Shown here one piece after another: positions 45,381 through 55,873 of a DNA stretch of 64,000 nucleotides. The translations under genes and the position numbers were made by a program. Within the stretch, counting starts at the first letter, position 1. Each line of letters opens with the position of its first letter. The notes below the pieces were generated by a model, which searched no databases, was not told the DNA's origin, and saw only the letters and a program-made list of their open reading frames with translations. This DNA comes from Atlantibacter hermannii (GTDB taxonomy: Bacteria > Pseudomonadota > Gammaproteobacteria > Enterobacterales > Enterobacteriaceae). The stretch is taken from assembly GCA_900635495.1 (NCBI GenBank), contig LR134136.1, positions 3,658,001 to 3,722,000 on the forward strand. The letters are read 5' to 3'.

Positions 45381-46477
45381 TTACTGAACGACCGGCTTAC
45401 CGGCGCGCACAAAAATCGGTTTAGTGACGATAACCGGCATTTCACGGTTACGGATCTGCACGATAGCGGTGTCGCCAATGCCTGCCGGAACACGCGCTAA
45501 TGCGATGCTGTAGCCCAGGGTCGGCGAGAACGATCCGCTGGTGATCTTGCCTTCCTGTACGTTGCCCTGCGCATCGGTAAAACGCACCGGCAGGTCATTA
45601 CGCAATACGCCTTTTTCTTTCATGATCAGCCCGACCAACTGGTCGGTGCCTTTTTCACGCTGGGATTCCAGCGCTTCACGGCCGATAAAATCACGATCTT
45701 CCGGCTGCCAGGCGATGGTCCAGCCCATATTGGCTTCCAGCGGGGAAACGCCTTCGTCCATTTCCTGGCCATACAGATTCATGCCCGCTTCCAGACGCAG
45801 CGTATCGCGCGCGCCAAGGCCGCACGGCTTGACGCCCGCTTCCACCAGTTGGCTCCAGAAAGAGGCCGCCTTTTCGGCAGGCATGGCGATTTCATAGCCT
45901 GTTTCGCCGGTGTAGCCGGTGGTGGCAATAAATAACTCGCCGGACTGCACGCCAAAGAATGGCTTCATGCCGTCGACCGCCTGACGTTGTTCATCAGAAA
46001 AAAGCGTAGCGGCTTTCTGCTTCGCCTGCGGACCCTGAACCGCGATCAGCGCCAGGTCGTCGCGTACAGTGATATCAATGGAATACGGTTCGGCGTGTTG
46101 GGTGATCCAGGCGAGGTCTTTTTCACGGGTGGCGGAGTTAACAACGAGGCGGAAGTAATCTTCAGTGAGGAAGTAAACGATCAGGTCGTCAATCACGCCG
46201 CCTGAAGCATTGAGCATGCCGCTGTAAAGGGCTTTACCCGGTTGGGTGAGCTTCGCCACGTCGTTGGCTAACAGGTAGCGCAGAAATTCCCGGTGCGCGC
46301 GCCGTGCAGATCGACGATGGTCATATGGGACACATCGAACATACCGGCATCGCTGCGCACCGCGTGATGCTCGTCGAGTTGCGAGCCGTAATGCAGCGGC
46401 ATCATCCAACCATGGAAATCCACCATGCGTGCGCCGCAAAGCGTATGTTGTTCGAACAAAGGAGTCTGTTGAGCCAT
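45381..46477 (-). CDS. gcvT: Aminomethyltransferase GcvT (T-protein; one frameshift)
   Basis: Uses tetrahydrofolate to release ammonia from the lipoyl-bound aminomethyl group, forming methylene-THF. Conserved stretches include MVDFHGWMMPLHYGS, ATTGYTGETGYEI and GLGARDTLRLEAGMNLYG. ATG 46477 starts MAQQTPLFEQHTL. One base is missing at 46292-46293 (ARTREFLRYLL is expected); the frame then continues to 45381. Correction gives 365 aa (E. coli 364). It heads the gcv operon, whose upstream region has a PurR box. Confidence 0.93.
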
Positions 46478-46888
46478 CTTTTCCTCTTTCAGTCAGTTGA
46501 GGTTGGTTACCTCAAAACTACTGGACGAAACCCGGCGTCGGCATCATTCCCGCCGCCGACGCAAACGTTACCTTTGGCCTGAAGTTACCATCTAACGCAG
46601 GGACAAACCACACGCGAAAATGGGTCATTACATTAGCTTATGACCAAAACGGGAAAGGAAGGCTACAGTGGAATTCACTGGAAAAATGCGAATAAAGACA
46701 CATAAACGTAACATTTAACCGGATGAATTTTTAAGAGGGAGCATTTACGTCGGAAATTTACCGGAAAAGACGCAAGCCGGAAAATCTTAACATTAAAAAA
46801 ACTAATTCGAAAAATCCGGTCAAATTAGAATAATTCAAATGAGGCGAGGCTTCCCTTTTCGCTGTCAGAAAAGGGAAGTGTGATCGAG
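46478..46888. other. gcv operon control region
   Basis: This 411-base stretch lies between the gcvT start and the ubiI stop. It contains a PurR box (46559-46574) and an AT-rich half near 46700-46850 where Lrp sites would be expected; I did not place GcvA or Lrp sites. No gene was found. Confidence 0.6.
46559..46574. promoter_or_regulatory. PurR operator upstream of gcvT
   Basis: ACGCAAACGTTACCTT matches the PurR consensus ANGCAANCGNTTNCNT with one mismatch. It lies about 85 bases from the gcvT start. E. coli gcv is known to be repressed by PurR. Confidence 0.7.
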
Positions 46889-48091
46889 TTAACGTAACCA
46901 GTCAGGCAGATCGTTAAAGCCCATTGCTTCGCGAATCAGCTGGGGTTTGATCCCCGGCAACGTGTCCGCGAGTTTTAGTCCAACATCACGCAGCAGTTTT
47001 TTCGCAGGATGGCTTCCGGCAAACAGCTCGCGAAAACCCTGCATGCTCGCCAGCATTACCGCGGCGCTATGTTTACGGCTGCGCTCGTAACGGCGCAGAT
47101 ATAAATGCTGGCCGATATCTTTGCCCTGCTTGTGCAGCCGGCGGATCTCGGCGATCAGTTCCGCCGCATCCATAAACCCCAGGTTGACGCCCTGCCCGGC
47201 GAGCGGATGAATGGTATGCGCCGCGTCGCCCACCAGCGCCAGGCGATGCGCAGCGAACTGCCGGGCATAGCGTCCGGTCAACGGATAGATTTGACGATCG
47301 CTTTCCACGGTGCACAGGCCGAGGCGGTTATCAAAGGCGATGCACAATTCCTGATTAAACGTATCGGCATCGCACTGTTGAAGACGCTCCGCCTCTTGCG
47401 GTGGCAGCGACCAGACGATGGAGCACCGATTCGGATCGGGCAACGGCAGGAAGGCCAGAATGCCTTCACCATGAAAAATCTGCCGCGCCACCGCGCCGTG
47501 CGGCTCTGCGGTGCGGATAGTCGCCACCAGCGCGTGATGACCATAATCCCAGTACGTCAGGGGAATATCGGCACGGTTGCGCAGCCAGGAATTGGCGCCG
47601 TCCGCACCCACGACCAGGCGCGCCGTTAGCATCGTTCCGTCCTGCAACGTCAGGAACGCTTCGTTTTCGCCGAACGCCACCTGTTGCAACTGTGACGGAG
47701 CAATCAATGTGATGTCGGCACTGACGGATGCTTTATCCCACAACGCCTGATGAACCACGTTGTTTTCGATGATATGGCCCAGATGGCTGTAGCCCATGCT
47801 TCTGTCGTCGAAGGCAATGCGCCCAAAACTGTCTTTTTCCCACACTTCCATGCCGTGATAGCGGCTGACGCGCTGTTTCACAATGGATTGCCAGACGCCG
47901 AGCTTTTCCAGCAGCTTCTCACTGGCCGCGTTAATGGCGGATACCCGCAAGGCAAACGGCGCGTCTGCCTCCAGCGGTTGCGGACGCTGCTGCTCAAGCA
48001 CCGCGACCCGTAAGCCGCAGCCCTGTAATCCGCACGCCAGCGCCAGCCCGACCATTCCGCCGCCTACTATCGCCACATCTACGCTTTGCAC
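46889..48091 (-). CDS. ubiI: 2-Octaprenylphenol 5-hydroxylase UbiI
   Basis: A 400-residue FAD monooxygenase (C5 hydroxylation in ubiquinone synthesis), the same length as E. coli UbiI/VisC. The FAD loop is VAIVGGGMVGLALA, and LVGDAAHTIHPLAGQGVNLG is the second FAD motif. GTG 48091 (VQSVDVAIVGGG) was chosen: it fits E. coli and has AAGGAG eight bases before it. ubiH is upstream with a 10-base gap. Confidence 0.93.
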   Translation of the reverse strand: MQSVDVAIVGGGMVGLALACGLQGCGLRVAVLEQQRPQPLEADAPFALRVSAINAASEKLLEKLGVWQSIVKQRVSRYHGMEVWEKDSFGRIAFDDRSMGYSHLGHIIENNVVHQALWDKASVSADITLIAPSQLQQVAFGENEAFLTLQDGTMLTARLVVGADGANSWLRNRADIPLTYWDYGHHALVATIRTAEPHGAVARQIFHGEGILAFLPLPDPNRCSIVWSLPPQEAERLQQCDADTFNQELCIAFDNRLGLCTVESDRQIYPLTGRYARQFAAHRLALVGDAAHTIHPLAGQGVNLGFMDAAELIAEIRRLHKQGKDIGQHLYLRRYERSRKHSAAVMLASMQGFRELFAGSHPAKKLLRDVGLKLADTLPGIKPQLIREAMGFNDLPDWLR

Positions 48092-48101
48092 ATTTCTCTC
48101 C

Positions 48102-49277
48102 TTAACGCGCAACCCAACCCAGGGTCCGCCTGGCCAACGCATCACGCGCTGGCGTGAAAATCTCAACGCCCATCAGCCCTAAATTCCGGCCGACGATAAG
48201 CGGAGACCAGTGATTAGCAAACAAATGCACCAGCCCATCGGTGACGCCCACCGTGGCTTCGCGATCCGGCTCACGCTGGCGTTGCCAGGCGTTAAGGACC
48301 GCAAACGCGCCCACATCCTGCCCGGCTTGCCAGGCCTGCGCCACGTTTTCCGCCAGCGTGATCACATCGCGCATGCCAAGGTTGAAGCCTTGTCCGGCGA
48401 TAGGATGCAGCGTCTGCGAGGCATTGCCGACCAGCGCAACGCGATGAGAGACCGAGGATTCCGCACGGCTTAACACCAGCGGATAAGCGTTTCGGGCTCC
48501 CGCATGGGTAATGCGCCCAAGCCGCCATCCGAAGGCGCGCTGAAGTTCATCGCAGAATTTCGCATCGCTCCAGTCCAGCACCTGCTGATTCTCAATGGGA
48601 TGACACCACACCAGCGAACAGCGGCCCTGCGTCATGGGCAATACCGCCAGTGGACCATGCTCGGTAAAACGCTCGAAGGCACGGTTATTATGAGGCTGCG
48701 CGGTGGTCACATTCGCGATCACCGCCAGTTGCTGGTAAGGCATATTTTGCCAGCGGATACCGCACTGCTCGCCGATCGCTGAACGCGAACCGTCTGCCGC
48801 GACCAGCAGTGCGCCGCGAAGCTTCTCGCCGGTCGATAACGTGACGTCAACATGCTGTTCATCGCGCACCACGTCTGTCACCCTCGCCGGACAATGCAAT
48901 GTGACGCCGCGGGCACGTTTTAATAAGGTAAATAGCCGCTGGCCGACATCGTGCAGTTCCACCACCTGCCCCAGCGCATCAATCTGGTAGTCCTGCGCTT
49001 CGATCGTGACAAACCCGGCGTGGCCTTTGTCGCTGATATGCACCGTTTCAATCGCAGTGGCGGAATCCGCCAGGTTCTGCCAGATGCCGATACGCGCCAG
49101 ATGGGCCACAGTACCCTGCGCCAGCGCAATGGCGCGGGCGTCAAAACCGGGATGGGCGGTACTGGAAGGCGGTGTAGCCTCAACCAGATGCACCGCCAGT
49201 TTGCCCTGCGTTAAATGAGAAATTGCCAGCGCCAGGGTCGCGCCTGCCATTCCACCGCCGACGATGATAATACTCAT
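48102..49277 (-). CDS. ubiH: 2-Octaprenyl-6-methoxyphenol hydroxylase UbiH
   Basis: A 391-residue FAD monooxygenase of ubiquinone synthesis (E. coli 392), paralogous to UbiI. The FAD loop is IIVGGGMAGATLALA, and the second FAD motif reads LVGNASQTLHPIAGQGFNLG, with N for the usual D, as in E. coli UbiH. It overlaps pepP by four bases (ATGA type), so translation is coupled. Operon order is ygfB-pepP-ubiH-ubiI. Confidence 0.93.
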   Translation of the reverse strand: MSIIIVGGGMAGATLALAISHLTQGKLAVHLVEATPPSSTAHPGFDARAIALAQGTVAHLARIGIWQNLADSATAIETVHISDKGHAGFVTIEAQDYQIDALGQVVELHDVGQRLFTLLKRARGVTLHCPARVTDVVRDEQHVDVTLSTGEKLRGALLVAADGSRSAIGEQCGIRWQNMPYQQLAVIANVTTAQPHNNRAFERFTEHGPLAVLPMTQGRCSLVWCHPIENQQVLDWSDAKFCDELQRAFGWRLGRITHAGARNAYPLVLSRAESSVSHRVALVGNASQTLHPIAGQGFNLGMRDVITLAENVAQAWQAGQDVGAFAVLNAWQRQREPDREATVGVTDGLVHLFANHWSPLIVGRNLGLMGVEIFTPARDALARRTLGWVAR

Positions 49278-50590
49278 GGCTGTTTCGCCGCAGCCATCAG
49301 CGCTTCGATATCCTCGGGGCGCTTCACGACGCTTGCTGTCAGATTTTCATTGCCGTTTTCGGTGATGAGAATATCGTCTTCGATGCGGATGCCAATGCCG
49401 CGGTATTGCGGCGGCACGTCGGCGTCCGGCGCGATATACAAGCCCGGCTCCACGGTAATGACCATGCCCGGCTCCAGCGTGCGGGAGCGATCCGGCCCGT
49501 AGACGCCGACGTCATGCACGTCCAGCCCCAGCCAGTGACTCAAACCGTGCATGAAGTACGGACGATGGGCGTTTTCCGCAATCAACTGTTCAACGTCGCC
49601 TTTCAGGATGCCCAGCTTCACCAGTCCGGTGACCATAATACGCACCACTTCCTGCGTCACTTCCTGCATGGAGGTGCCGGGGCGATACAGCTCAAGCGCC
49701 GCGTCCAGCGAGGCCAGCACGATGTCATAGATTTCGCGCTGCGGCGGGGTAAATTTGCCGTTGATGGGGAATGTACGGGTAATGTCGCCGGCATAGCCCT
49801 GGTACTCGCAACCTGCGTCGATCAGCACCAGTTCGCCATCCTGTAATGGCGATTCGTTTTCGGTGTAATGCAAAATACAGCCGTTTTCACCGCCACCAAC
49901 AATGGTGTTGTATGACGGAAAACGCGCCCCGTGACGGTTGAATTCGTGAAGGATTTCGCCTTCCAGTTGATACTCAAACATGCCCGGACGGCATTTTTGC
50001 ATAGCCCGGGTATGCGCCAGCGCGGTGATTTCTCCGGCGCGACGCAACACGGCGATCTCTTCTTCCGATTTAAACAGGCGCATTTCATGCACCCACGGAC
50101 GCCAGTCGGTCAGTGTGGCAGGCGCAGTCAGGTTTTGGCGCGAGCCGCGACGCAACTTATCCAGCGCGTGGAACACCGCCGCATCGGCGAAATCATATTG
50201 CCCCTGGGCGTGGTACACCACGTCGAGACCGTTCAGCAATTGATACAGCTGTTCGTTGAGTTCATCCCATGCCAGCGCACGGTCAACGCCCAGTTTTTCC
50301 GGCGCGGCTTCCTGGCCGAGACGACGGCCAAACCAGATTTCCGCCGTTTTATCGCGCACGCGATTGAACAAAACGCTGTGATTATGGGTGTCGTCGCTTT
50401 TGATAAGCACCAGTAACGCTTCAGGTTCGTTGAAGCCCGTGAAATACCAAAAGTCGCTGTTCTGACGGAAAGGGTATTCGCTGTCTGCGCTTCGGGTCAC
50501 TTCCGGCGCGGCGAAAATCAACGCGGCGCTGCCAGGCGCCATGTTGGCCAGTAATTGCTGGCGACGACGAAGGAATTCCTGCTGAGTCAT
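49274..50590 (-). CDS. pepP: Xaa-Pro aminopeptidase PepP
   Basis: A 438-residue metallopeptidase of the M24B family (E. coli 441). It removes N-terminal residues before proline. The two-manganese ligands are visible in LVLIDAGCEYQGYAGDITRTFP (two aspartates), HGLSHWLGLDVHDVG (histidine), TVEPGLYI and IGIRIEDDI (glutamates). It lies between ygfB and ubiH with a 26-base gap to ygfB. Confidence 0.95.
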   Translation of the reverse strand: MTQQEFLRRRQQLLANMAPGSAALIFAAPEVTRSADSEYPFRQNSDFWYFTGFNEPEALLVLIKSDDTHNHSVLFNRVRDKTAEIWFGRRLGQEAAPEKLGVDRALAWDELNEQLYQLLNGLDVVYHAQGQYDFADAAVFHALDKLRRGSRQNLTAPATLTDWRPWVHEMRLFKSEEEIAVLRRAGEITALAHTRAMQKCRPGMFEYQLEGEILHEFNRHGARFPSYNTIVGGGENGCILHYTENESPLQDGELVLIDAGCEYQGYAGDITRTFPINGKFTPPQREIYDIVLASLDAALELYRPGTSMQEVTQEVVRIMVTGLVKLGILKGDVEQLIAENAHRPYFMHGLSHWLGLDVHDVGVYGPDRSRTLEPGMVITVEPGLYIAPDADVPPQYRGIGIRIEDDILITENGNENLTASVVKRPEDIEALMAAAKQP

Positions 50591-50616
50591 GGCGCCTCCT
50601 AACGCGGTGATGAAAA

Positions 50617-51198
50617 TTAATGCAGTGTCGGTTTGCGCACTTCCGGCGCAGTCGGTTGCTGCTGACGGCTAAACGTATCATGGCAGAGCAGAGCGGCAAC
50701 GCGAACGTATTCGACAATCTCTTCCAGAGACATTTCAAGCTCTTCCTGATCTTCTTCTTCATCATAACCAAGCTGGGCGATATTGCGCAGATCGTCAATC
50801 GCTTCGCCGGTTTCACCGGTCACTTTATCCAGCTTGGTCTGGGTAACGCCAAGGCCGAGCAGGAAATGATTAACCCAGCCCGCCAGCGCATCGGCGCGAT
50901 CAAACACCGAAACATCATCGCCGTCCGGGAGGTATAGCTGAAACAGGAAACCATCGTCCTCCAGCGAATCGCTGGTGGCGGCGTGCATCTGGCGCAACGC
51001 CTGCGCCAGGTTCTGACCGAAGGCCAGACCTTCGTTGGTCAGGTCGTGCAACAGCGGCTGCCAGCTGCTGTCAGTATTGCCGCCGCACAGCATCCCACTG
51101 ATGAGTCCGTGCATTTCGGCGGGCGTCAGTCCTACACCCTGTTGGGTGAGTAGCTGGTTAACGTCATCGTAGCCAGGTAAAGCGTTCTGTATAGACAT
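50617..51198 (-). CDS. ygfB: UPF0149 protein YgfB
   Basis: A 193-residue acidic protein of the YgfB family (E. coli 192). HGLISGMLCGG near residue 30 and NHFLLGLGV are the family stretches. The family's molecular role is not settled; in Pseudomonas a homologue affects antibiotic resistance regulation. ATG 51198 (MSIQNALPGYDD) was chosen to match E. coli. It heads the ygfB-pepP-ubiH-ubiI run and is divergent from zapA. Confidence 0.9.
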   Translation of the reverse strand: MSIQNALPGYDDVNQLLTQQGVGLTPAEMHGLISGMLCGGNTDSSWQPLLHDLTNEGLAFGQNLAQALRQMHAATSDSLEDDGFLFQLYLPDGDDVSVFDRADALAGWVNHFLLGLGVTQTKLDKVTGETGEAIDDLRNIAQLGYDEEEDQEELEMSLEEIVEYVRVAALLCHDTFSRQQQPTAPEVRKPTLH

Positions 51199-51359
51199 GC
51201 GCATTCATCGTCGTTGGGAGGAAAAGTTCGTGTTATGCTACCACTTTGGGCCCTGGGGATACCAGAAAAGGGCTTGTATCTTCATATAAGGGTAGCTATA
51301 GTGTCGCCCCTTCGCAGCCCCGGCTGCGGTAGCAGGCGAGTCAACAGCAGGAAGGTGGA

Positions 51360-51689
51360 ATGTCTGCACAACCAGTCGATATCCAAATTTTTGGGCGTTC
51401 ACTGCGGGTGAATTGTCCGCCTGAACAAAAAGATGCGTTGAATCAGGCTGCAGAAGAGCTGAATCAACGGTTGCAAGATTTAAAAGTTCGCACTAGAGTC
51501 ACAAATACCGAGCAGTTAGTTTTCATCGCAGCACTTAACATTTGCTATGAGCTAACGCAGGAAAAGGCCAAGACTCGCGACTACGCTGAAAGTATGGAAC
51601 AGCGTATCAGAATGCTCCAGCAGACCATTGAACAGGCATTACTTGAGCAAGGTCGCATAAGTGAGAGAACAGGGCCTAAGTTTGAATAA
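51360..51689 (+). CDS. zapA: Cell division protein ZapA
   Basis: An intact 109-residue protein, equal to E. coli ZapA. An N-terminal globular part (MSAQPVDIQIFGRSLRVNCPP) precedes a long coiled coil (EELNQRLQDLKVR to IEQALLEQGR). It bundles FtsZ filaments at the division site. ATG 51360 has AGGAAGG close upstream. It is followed directly by ssrS. Confidence 0.95.
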   Translation: MSAQPVDIQIFGRSLRVNCPPEQKDALNQAAEELNQRLQDLKVRTRVTNTEQLVFIAALNICYELTQEKAKTRDYAESMEQRIRMLQQTIEQALLEQGRISERTGPKFE

Positions 51690-51730
51690 CACTTCAGGGT
51701 TTACTATGGTAGAGTGACCGTGAAGAAAAA

Positions 51731-51914
51731 ATTTCTCTGAGATGTTCGCAAGCGGGCCAGTCCCCTGAGCCGATATTTCATACCACAAGAATGTGGCGCT
51801 CCATGGTCGGTGAGCATGCTCGGTTCGTCCGAGAAGCCTTAAGACTATGACGACACATTCACCTTGAACCAAGGGTTCAAGGGTTACAGCCTGCGGCGGC
51901 ATCTCGGAGATTCC
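51731..51914 (+). ncRNA. ssrS: 6S RNA
   Basis: The sequence is nearly identical to E. coli 6S RNA, from ATTTCTCTGAGATGTTCGC at 51731 to the closing TCTCGGAGATTCC; length 184 (E. coli 183). The terminal stem (TCTCTGAGATG with CATCTCGGAGA) and the central bubble region are preserved. It binds sigma-70 RNA polymerase in stationary phase. zapA-ssrS-fau is the conserved order. Confidence 0.95.
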
Positions 51915-51973
51915 CTTCCCTACCTCACCCTGATTTTCACCAGCGACACCTTCGAACTGAAGGATACGTTTTC

Positions 51974-52573
51974 ATGACCCAACAGCCGTTACCCCTTTCA
52001 ACGCGTCAGCAGATCCGTCAACAGATCAGATTACGCCGAAAATCACTTACCCACGAGCAGCAAACACAAGCCGCGCAACAGGCAGCCGCACGCATGATGG
52101 GCTTCGCTCCCGTCGTGGAAGCGCAAACCGTGGCCGCGTTTCTCTCTTTTGACGGCGAACTGGATACCCGACCGCTGATAGAAGGGCTGTGGCGCGCGGG
52201 TAAAAAAGTCTATCTGCCAGTGCTTCATCCGTTTAGCGCAGGTAATTTGCTGTTTTTGCGTTACTTTCCCGACAGCGACCTGGTGCTCAATCATTTTAAA
52301 ATCCATGAGCCTGCGCTGGACGTGCGTCACGTATTACCGCTGAACAAGCTGGATGTGCTAATTACACCGTTGGTGGCGTTTGACACGACAGGGCAACGTC
52401 TTGGTATGGGCGGCGGTTTTTACGATCGCACATTGCAAAACTGGCGCGCGCATGGCCTCTTCCCTGTGGGTTACGCCCACGATTGCCAGCAGGTAGATGC
52501 GCTGCCCGTCGAAGAATGGGATATCCCTCTACCCGCAGTTATTACGCCTACCACCACCTGGCAGTGGGCATAA
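51974..52573 (+). CDS. fau: 5-Formyltetrahydrofolate cyclo-ligase
   Basis: A 199-residue protein (E. coli YgfA, 182-200 depending on start). It turns 5-formyl-THF back to methenyl-THF with ATP. The family motif RLGMGGGFYDRTL is near residue 140, and QIRLRRKSL with a basic N-terminus binds ATP. It is co-transcribed with 6S RNA in E. coli. ATG 51974 has GAAGGATACG upstream; a shorter start is possible. It ends at a terminator facing serA. Confidence 0.92.
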   Translation: MTQQPLPLSTRQQIRQQIRLRRKSLTHEQQTQAAQQAAARMMGFAPVVEAQTVAAFLSFDGELDTRPLIEGLWRAGKKVYLPVLHPFSAGNLLFLRYFPDSDLVLNHFKIHEPALDVRHVLPLNKLDVLITPLVAFDTTGQRLGMGGGFYDRTLQNWRAHGLFPVGYAHDCQQVDALPVEEWDIPLPAVITPTTTWQWA

Positions 52574-52577
52574 AAAA

Positions 52578-52598
52578 GCCCGCCGAAGCGGGCTTTTT
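52578..52598. terminator. Bidirectional terminator between fau and serA
   Basis: GCCCGC (52578-52583), CGAA, GCGGGC (52588-52593), five T; six A precede the stem. It serves the convergent fau and serA. Confidence 0.85.
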
Positions 52599-52610
52599 GC
52601 ATCATAAAGA

Positions 52611-53851
52611 TCAGTAAAGCAGACGCGCGCGGATGGTGCCCGGAATGGCTTTCATCGCCAGCAGTGCGTTATGCGCCACATCTTCTTCCGCATCAATATC
52701 GATAACCACGTAGCCCATTTGCGAGGTGGTTTGCAGATACTGGGCTGCAATGTTCACGCCCTGCTCTGCAAAAATCTTGTTGATGGCGGTCAGAATGCCA
52801 GGACGGTTTTCATGGATGTGCAGCAAGCGGCTGACGCGCCCCTCGTGTAGCGGCAGCGAAACTTCCGGGAAATTCACCGCCGACAGCGTTGAACCGTTAT
52901 CGGAGTACTTAGCCAGTTTACCTGCCACTTCAAGACCGATGTTTTCCTGGGCTTCCTGCGTTGAACCGCCCACGTGCGGCGTCAGGATCACGTTGTCGAA
53001 TTCACACAGCGGCGAATGGAACGGATCGCTGTTGGTAGCCGGCTCTGTCGGGAAAACGTCAATGGCGGCGCCTGCCAGATGCTTGCGCGATAATGCATCG
53101 CACAGCGCCGGAATATCCACTACCGTGCCGCGTGCGGCGTTAATCAACAAAGCGCCCGGCTTCATCAGCGCCAGCTGCTCTGCGCCAATCATATCTTTGG
53201 TGGACGCGTTTTCCGGCACATGCAGACTCACCACATCGCTCATGTTCAGCAAATCGGAAAAGATGCTGAACCTGCGTGGCGTTGCCCAGCGGCAGTTTGC
53301 TTTCAATATCGTAGAAAAACACATGCATCCCCAGTGACTCAGCAAGAATGCCAAGCTGGGTCCCGATATGACCATAGCCAATAATACCGAGCTTTTTTAC
53401 CACGCGCTTCAAAAGAGCCCGCAGCCTGTTTATTCCAGATACCGCGGTGCGCTTTGGCGTTGGCTTCAGGAATGCCGCGCAGTAACAGCAACAGCTCGCC
53501 AATCACCAGTTCCGCCACGGAGCGGGTATTGGAGAACGGGGCGTTAAACACCGGAACGCCACGACGCGCCGCCGCCTGCAAATCTACCTGGTTTGTGCCG
53601 ATGCAAAAACACCCCACCGCAACCAGCTTTTCAGCCGCAGCGAAAATCTCTTCAGTCAGTTGGGTACGGGATCGCAGACCGATGAAATGGGCATCACGGA
53701 TGGAGGCTTTCAACTGCTCGCTGTCCAGCGCGCCTTTATGAAATTCGATATTGGTATACCCTGCTGCGCGCAGGCTATCGATGGCTTTCTGGTGAACCCC
53801 TTCCACCAGTAAGAATTTAATCTTGTCTTTTTCCAGTGATACTTTTGCCAT
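52611..53851 (-). CDS. serA: D-3-phosphoglycerate dehydrogenase SerA (two frameshifts)
   Basis: First enzyme of serine synthesis. The NAD loop is KLGIIGYGHIGTQLGILAE, catalytic residues sit in NAARGTVVDIPAL and LTPHVGGSTQEAQE, and the C-terminal ACT domain (HIHENRPGILTAINKIF) binds serine as feedback inhibitor. One extra base lies at 53393-53398 (after ARGKK) and one at 53258-53261 (after QVQHL). Correction gives 412 aa (E. coli 410). ATG 53851 (MAKVSLEKDK) was chosen to match E. coli. rpiA is upstream on the same strand with 270 bases between. Confidence 0.93.
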
Positions 53852-54121
53852 TTCCCGACCCTGTTTTTCTGAGCTGATTGTTGTGCTGGGTAATAAGTCA
53901 CCCTTATGCCAACATATCAAAATTTCGCGGCCCGGCAATATGAACGTTTGCGTCACGATTTTGAGGAAATATCATCCAGCGGCTAAAGCCAGAATAAAAT
54001 ATGGCATGAAAGAATAAAGGCGAAAGGAATAACAGGAGCGCGGCTAAATTGTGACAGATGTCACCAAAATTCGTGCGGGAAATTTTTTTCAGTGAAAGGG
54101 CACTTTCGTGCCCTGACCGGA

Positions 54122-54781
54122 TTATTTCACGATGGTTTTTACACCGTCGGCGGTACCAATAAGCGCCACGTCGGCACCCCGGTTGGCGAACAGACCAACG
54201 GTCACGACGCCGGGAATACCGTTAATAGCGTTTTCGGTGGCCACAGGGTCAATAATTTCAAGGCCATGCACATCAAGAATGACGTTGCCGTTATCGGTTA
54301 ACACACCCTGACGATATTCCGGACGACCACCCAGCTTGACCAACTGACGCGCCACGGCGCTTCGTGCCATCGGAATAACTTCCACCGGTAACGGGAAGGC
54401 ACCGAGAATATCGACCTGTTTGGACGCGTCCGCAATGCAAATGAACTTTTCCGCCACCGAGGCGATGATTTTTTCTCGGGTCAGCGCTGCGCCGCCGCCT
54501 TTAATCATCTGCATATGACCGTTAATCTCGTCAGCGCCATCCACATAGATACCGAGAGAATCCACTTCGTTAAGGTCGTATACGGTGATGCCAAGGGCTT
54601 TCAGTTTTTCGGTGGAAGCATCAGAGCTGGAAACCGCGCCATCGATTTGATGCCTGATGGTGCCAAGCGCATCAATAAAATGTGCGGCGGTCGATCCTGT
54701 ACCCACTCCAACGATGGTGCCGGGCTGCACATACTGGAGCGCCGCCCAACCCACTGCTTTTTTCAGTTCATCCTGCGTCAT
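54122..54781 (-). CDS. rpiA: Ribose-5-phosphate isomerase A
   Basis: An intact 219-residue enzyme of the pentose phosphate pathway, equal to E. coli RpiA. The substrate loop is VGVGTGSTAAHFI, and the catalytic motifs are YVDGADEINGHMQMIKGGGAALTREK. ATG 54781 (MTQDELKKAVGW) was chosen. It is divergent from argP. Confidence 0.95.
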   Translation of the reverse strand: MTQDELKKAVGWAALQYVQPGTIVGVGTGSTAAHFIDALGTIRHQIDGAVSSSDASTEKLKALGITVYDLNEVDSLGIYVDGADEINGHMQMIKGGGAALTREKIIASVAEKFICIADASKQVDILGAFPLPVEVIPMARSAVARQLVKLGGRPEYRQGVLTDNGNVILDVHGLEIIDPVATENAINGIPGVVTVGLFANRGADVALIGTADGVKTIVK

Positions 54782-54949
54782 GGTCTTTTGCCTGTGGTAT
54801 GAAAACTGAGGCGCATTATAGAACAAGGCGTGATGAAAAGGGGTATCTATTGGACCGCCAAATATGCGCCAGTTTCTGTTTTTGTCGGAAACCGCAGGAA
54901 AATTATGTCATAGTGCTGAATAACGAGAATTCAGGAGCGCACCCGATAC

Positions 54950-55842
54950 ATGAAACGCCCGGACTACAGAACATTGCAGGCACTGGACGCTGTCATTCGC
55001 GAACGCGGCTTTGAGCGCGCGGCGCAAAAACTTTGCATCACGCAATCCGCTGTATCCCAGCGGATTAAGCAACTGGAAAACCTGTTCGGGCAGCCATTGC
55101 TGGTACGAACCGTTCCGCCGCGTCCGACCGAGCAAGGGCAAAAACTGTTGGCGCTGCTGCGTCAGGTGGAATTACTGGAAGACGAATGGCTGGGCGATGA
55201 ACAGACCGGTTCGACGCCGCTGCTGCTTTCTCTGGCCGTCAACGCCGACAGTCTGGCGACCTGGCTGTTACCCGCATTAGCGCCCGTATTAGTCGATTCG
55301 CCCATTCGCCTGAATTTGCAGGTTGAAGATGAAACCCGCACGCAAGAGCGTTTACGTCGTGGAGAAGTGGTTGGCGCGGTAAGTATTCAGCCCAGCCACT
55401 GCCAAGCTGCCTGGTGGATCAACTGGGCGCGCTTGATTATCTGTTTGTCGCCTCAAGGGCATTTGCCGAGCGCTATTTCCCGAACGGGGTGACCCGCGCC
55501 GCGTTACTTAAAGCGCCAGCCGTGGCGTTCGACCATCTTGACGATATGCATCAGGCATTTTTGCAACAGAATTTCGACCTGTCGCCTGGCAGCGTCCCCT
55601 GCCATATCGTTAATTCTTCAGAGGCTTTTGTTCAGTTAGCCCGGCAGGGCACCACCTGCTGTATGATCCCGCACCTGCAAATTGAGAAAGAGCTGGCGAG
55701 CGGCGAACTGATCGATCTGACGCCGGGACTGTTCCAGCGACGGATGCTCTACTGGCACCGGTTTGCACCAGAAAGCCGTATGATGCGCAACGTGACCGAT
55801 GCGCTACTGGAATATGGCCATAAGGTCTTACGCCAGGTATAA
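54950..55842 (+). CDS. argP: LysR-type regulator ArgP (one frameshift)
   Basis: A LysR-family regulator that activates argO and other amino-acid genes, responding to arginine and lysine. The N-terminal HTH is RGFERAAQKLCITQSAVSQRIKQLE, and the C-terminal part is the effector domain. One base is missing near 55391: SIQ-HQPLPSCLVDQLGALDYLF is expected. Correction gives 297 aa, equal to E. coli. Its target argO lies two genes downstream on the other strand. It ends at a terminator shared with yggE. Confidence 0.93.
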
Positions 55843-55847
55843 AAAAA

Positions 55848-55869
55848 CCCGCCAGATGGCGGGTTTTTT
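55848..55869. terminator. Bidirectional terminator between argP and yggE
   Basis: CCCGCC, AGAT, GGCGGG (55848-55863) followed by six T; seven A lie before it. Confidence 0.85.
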
Positions 55870-55873
55870 ATGA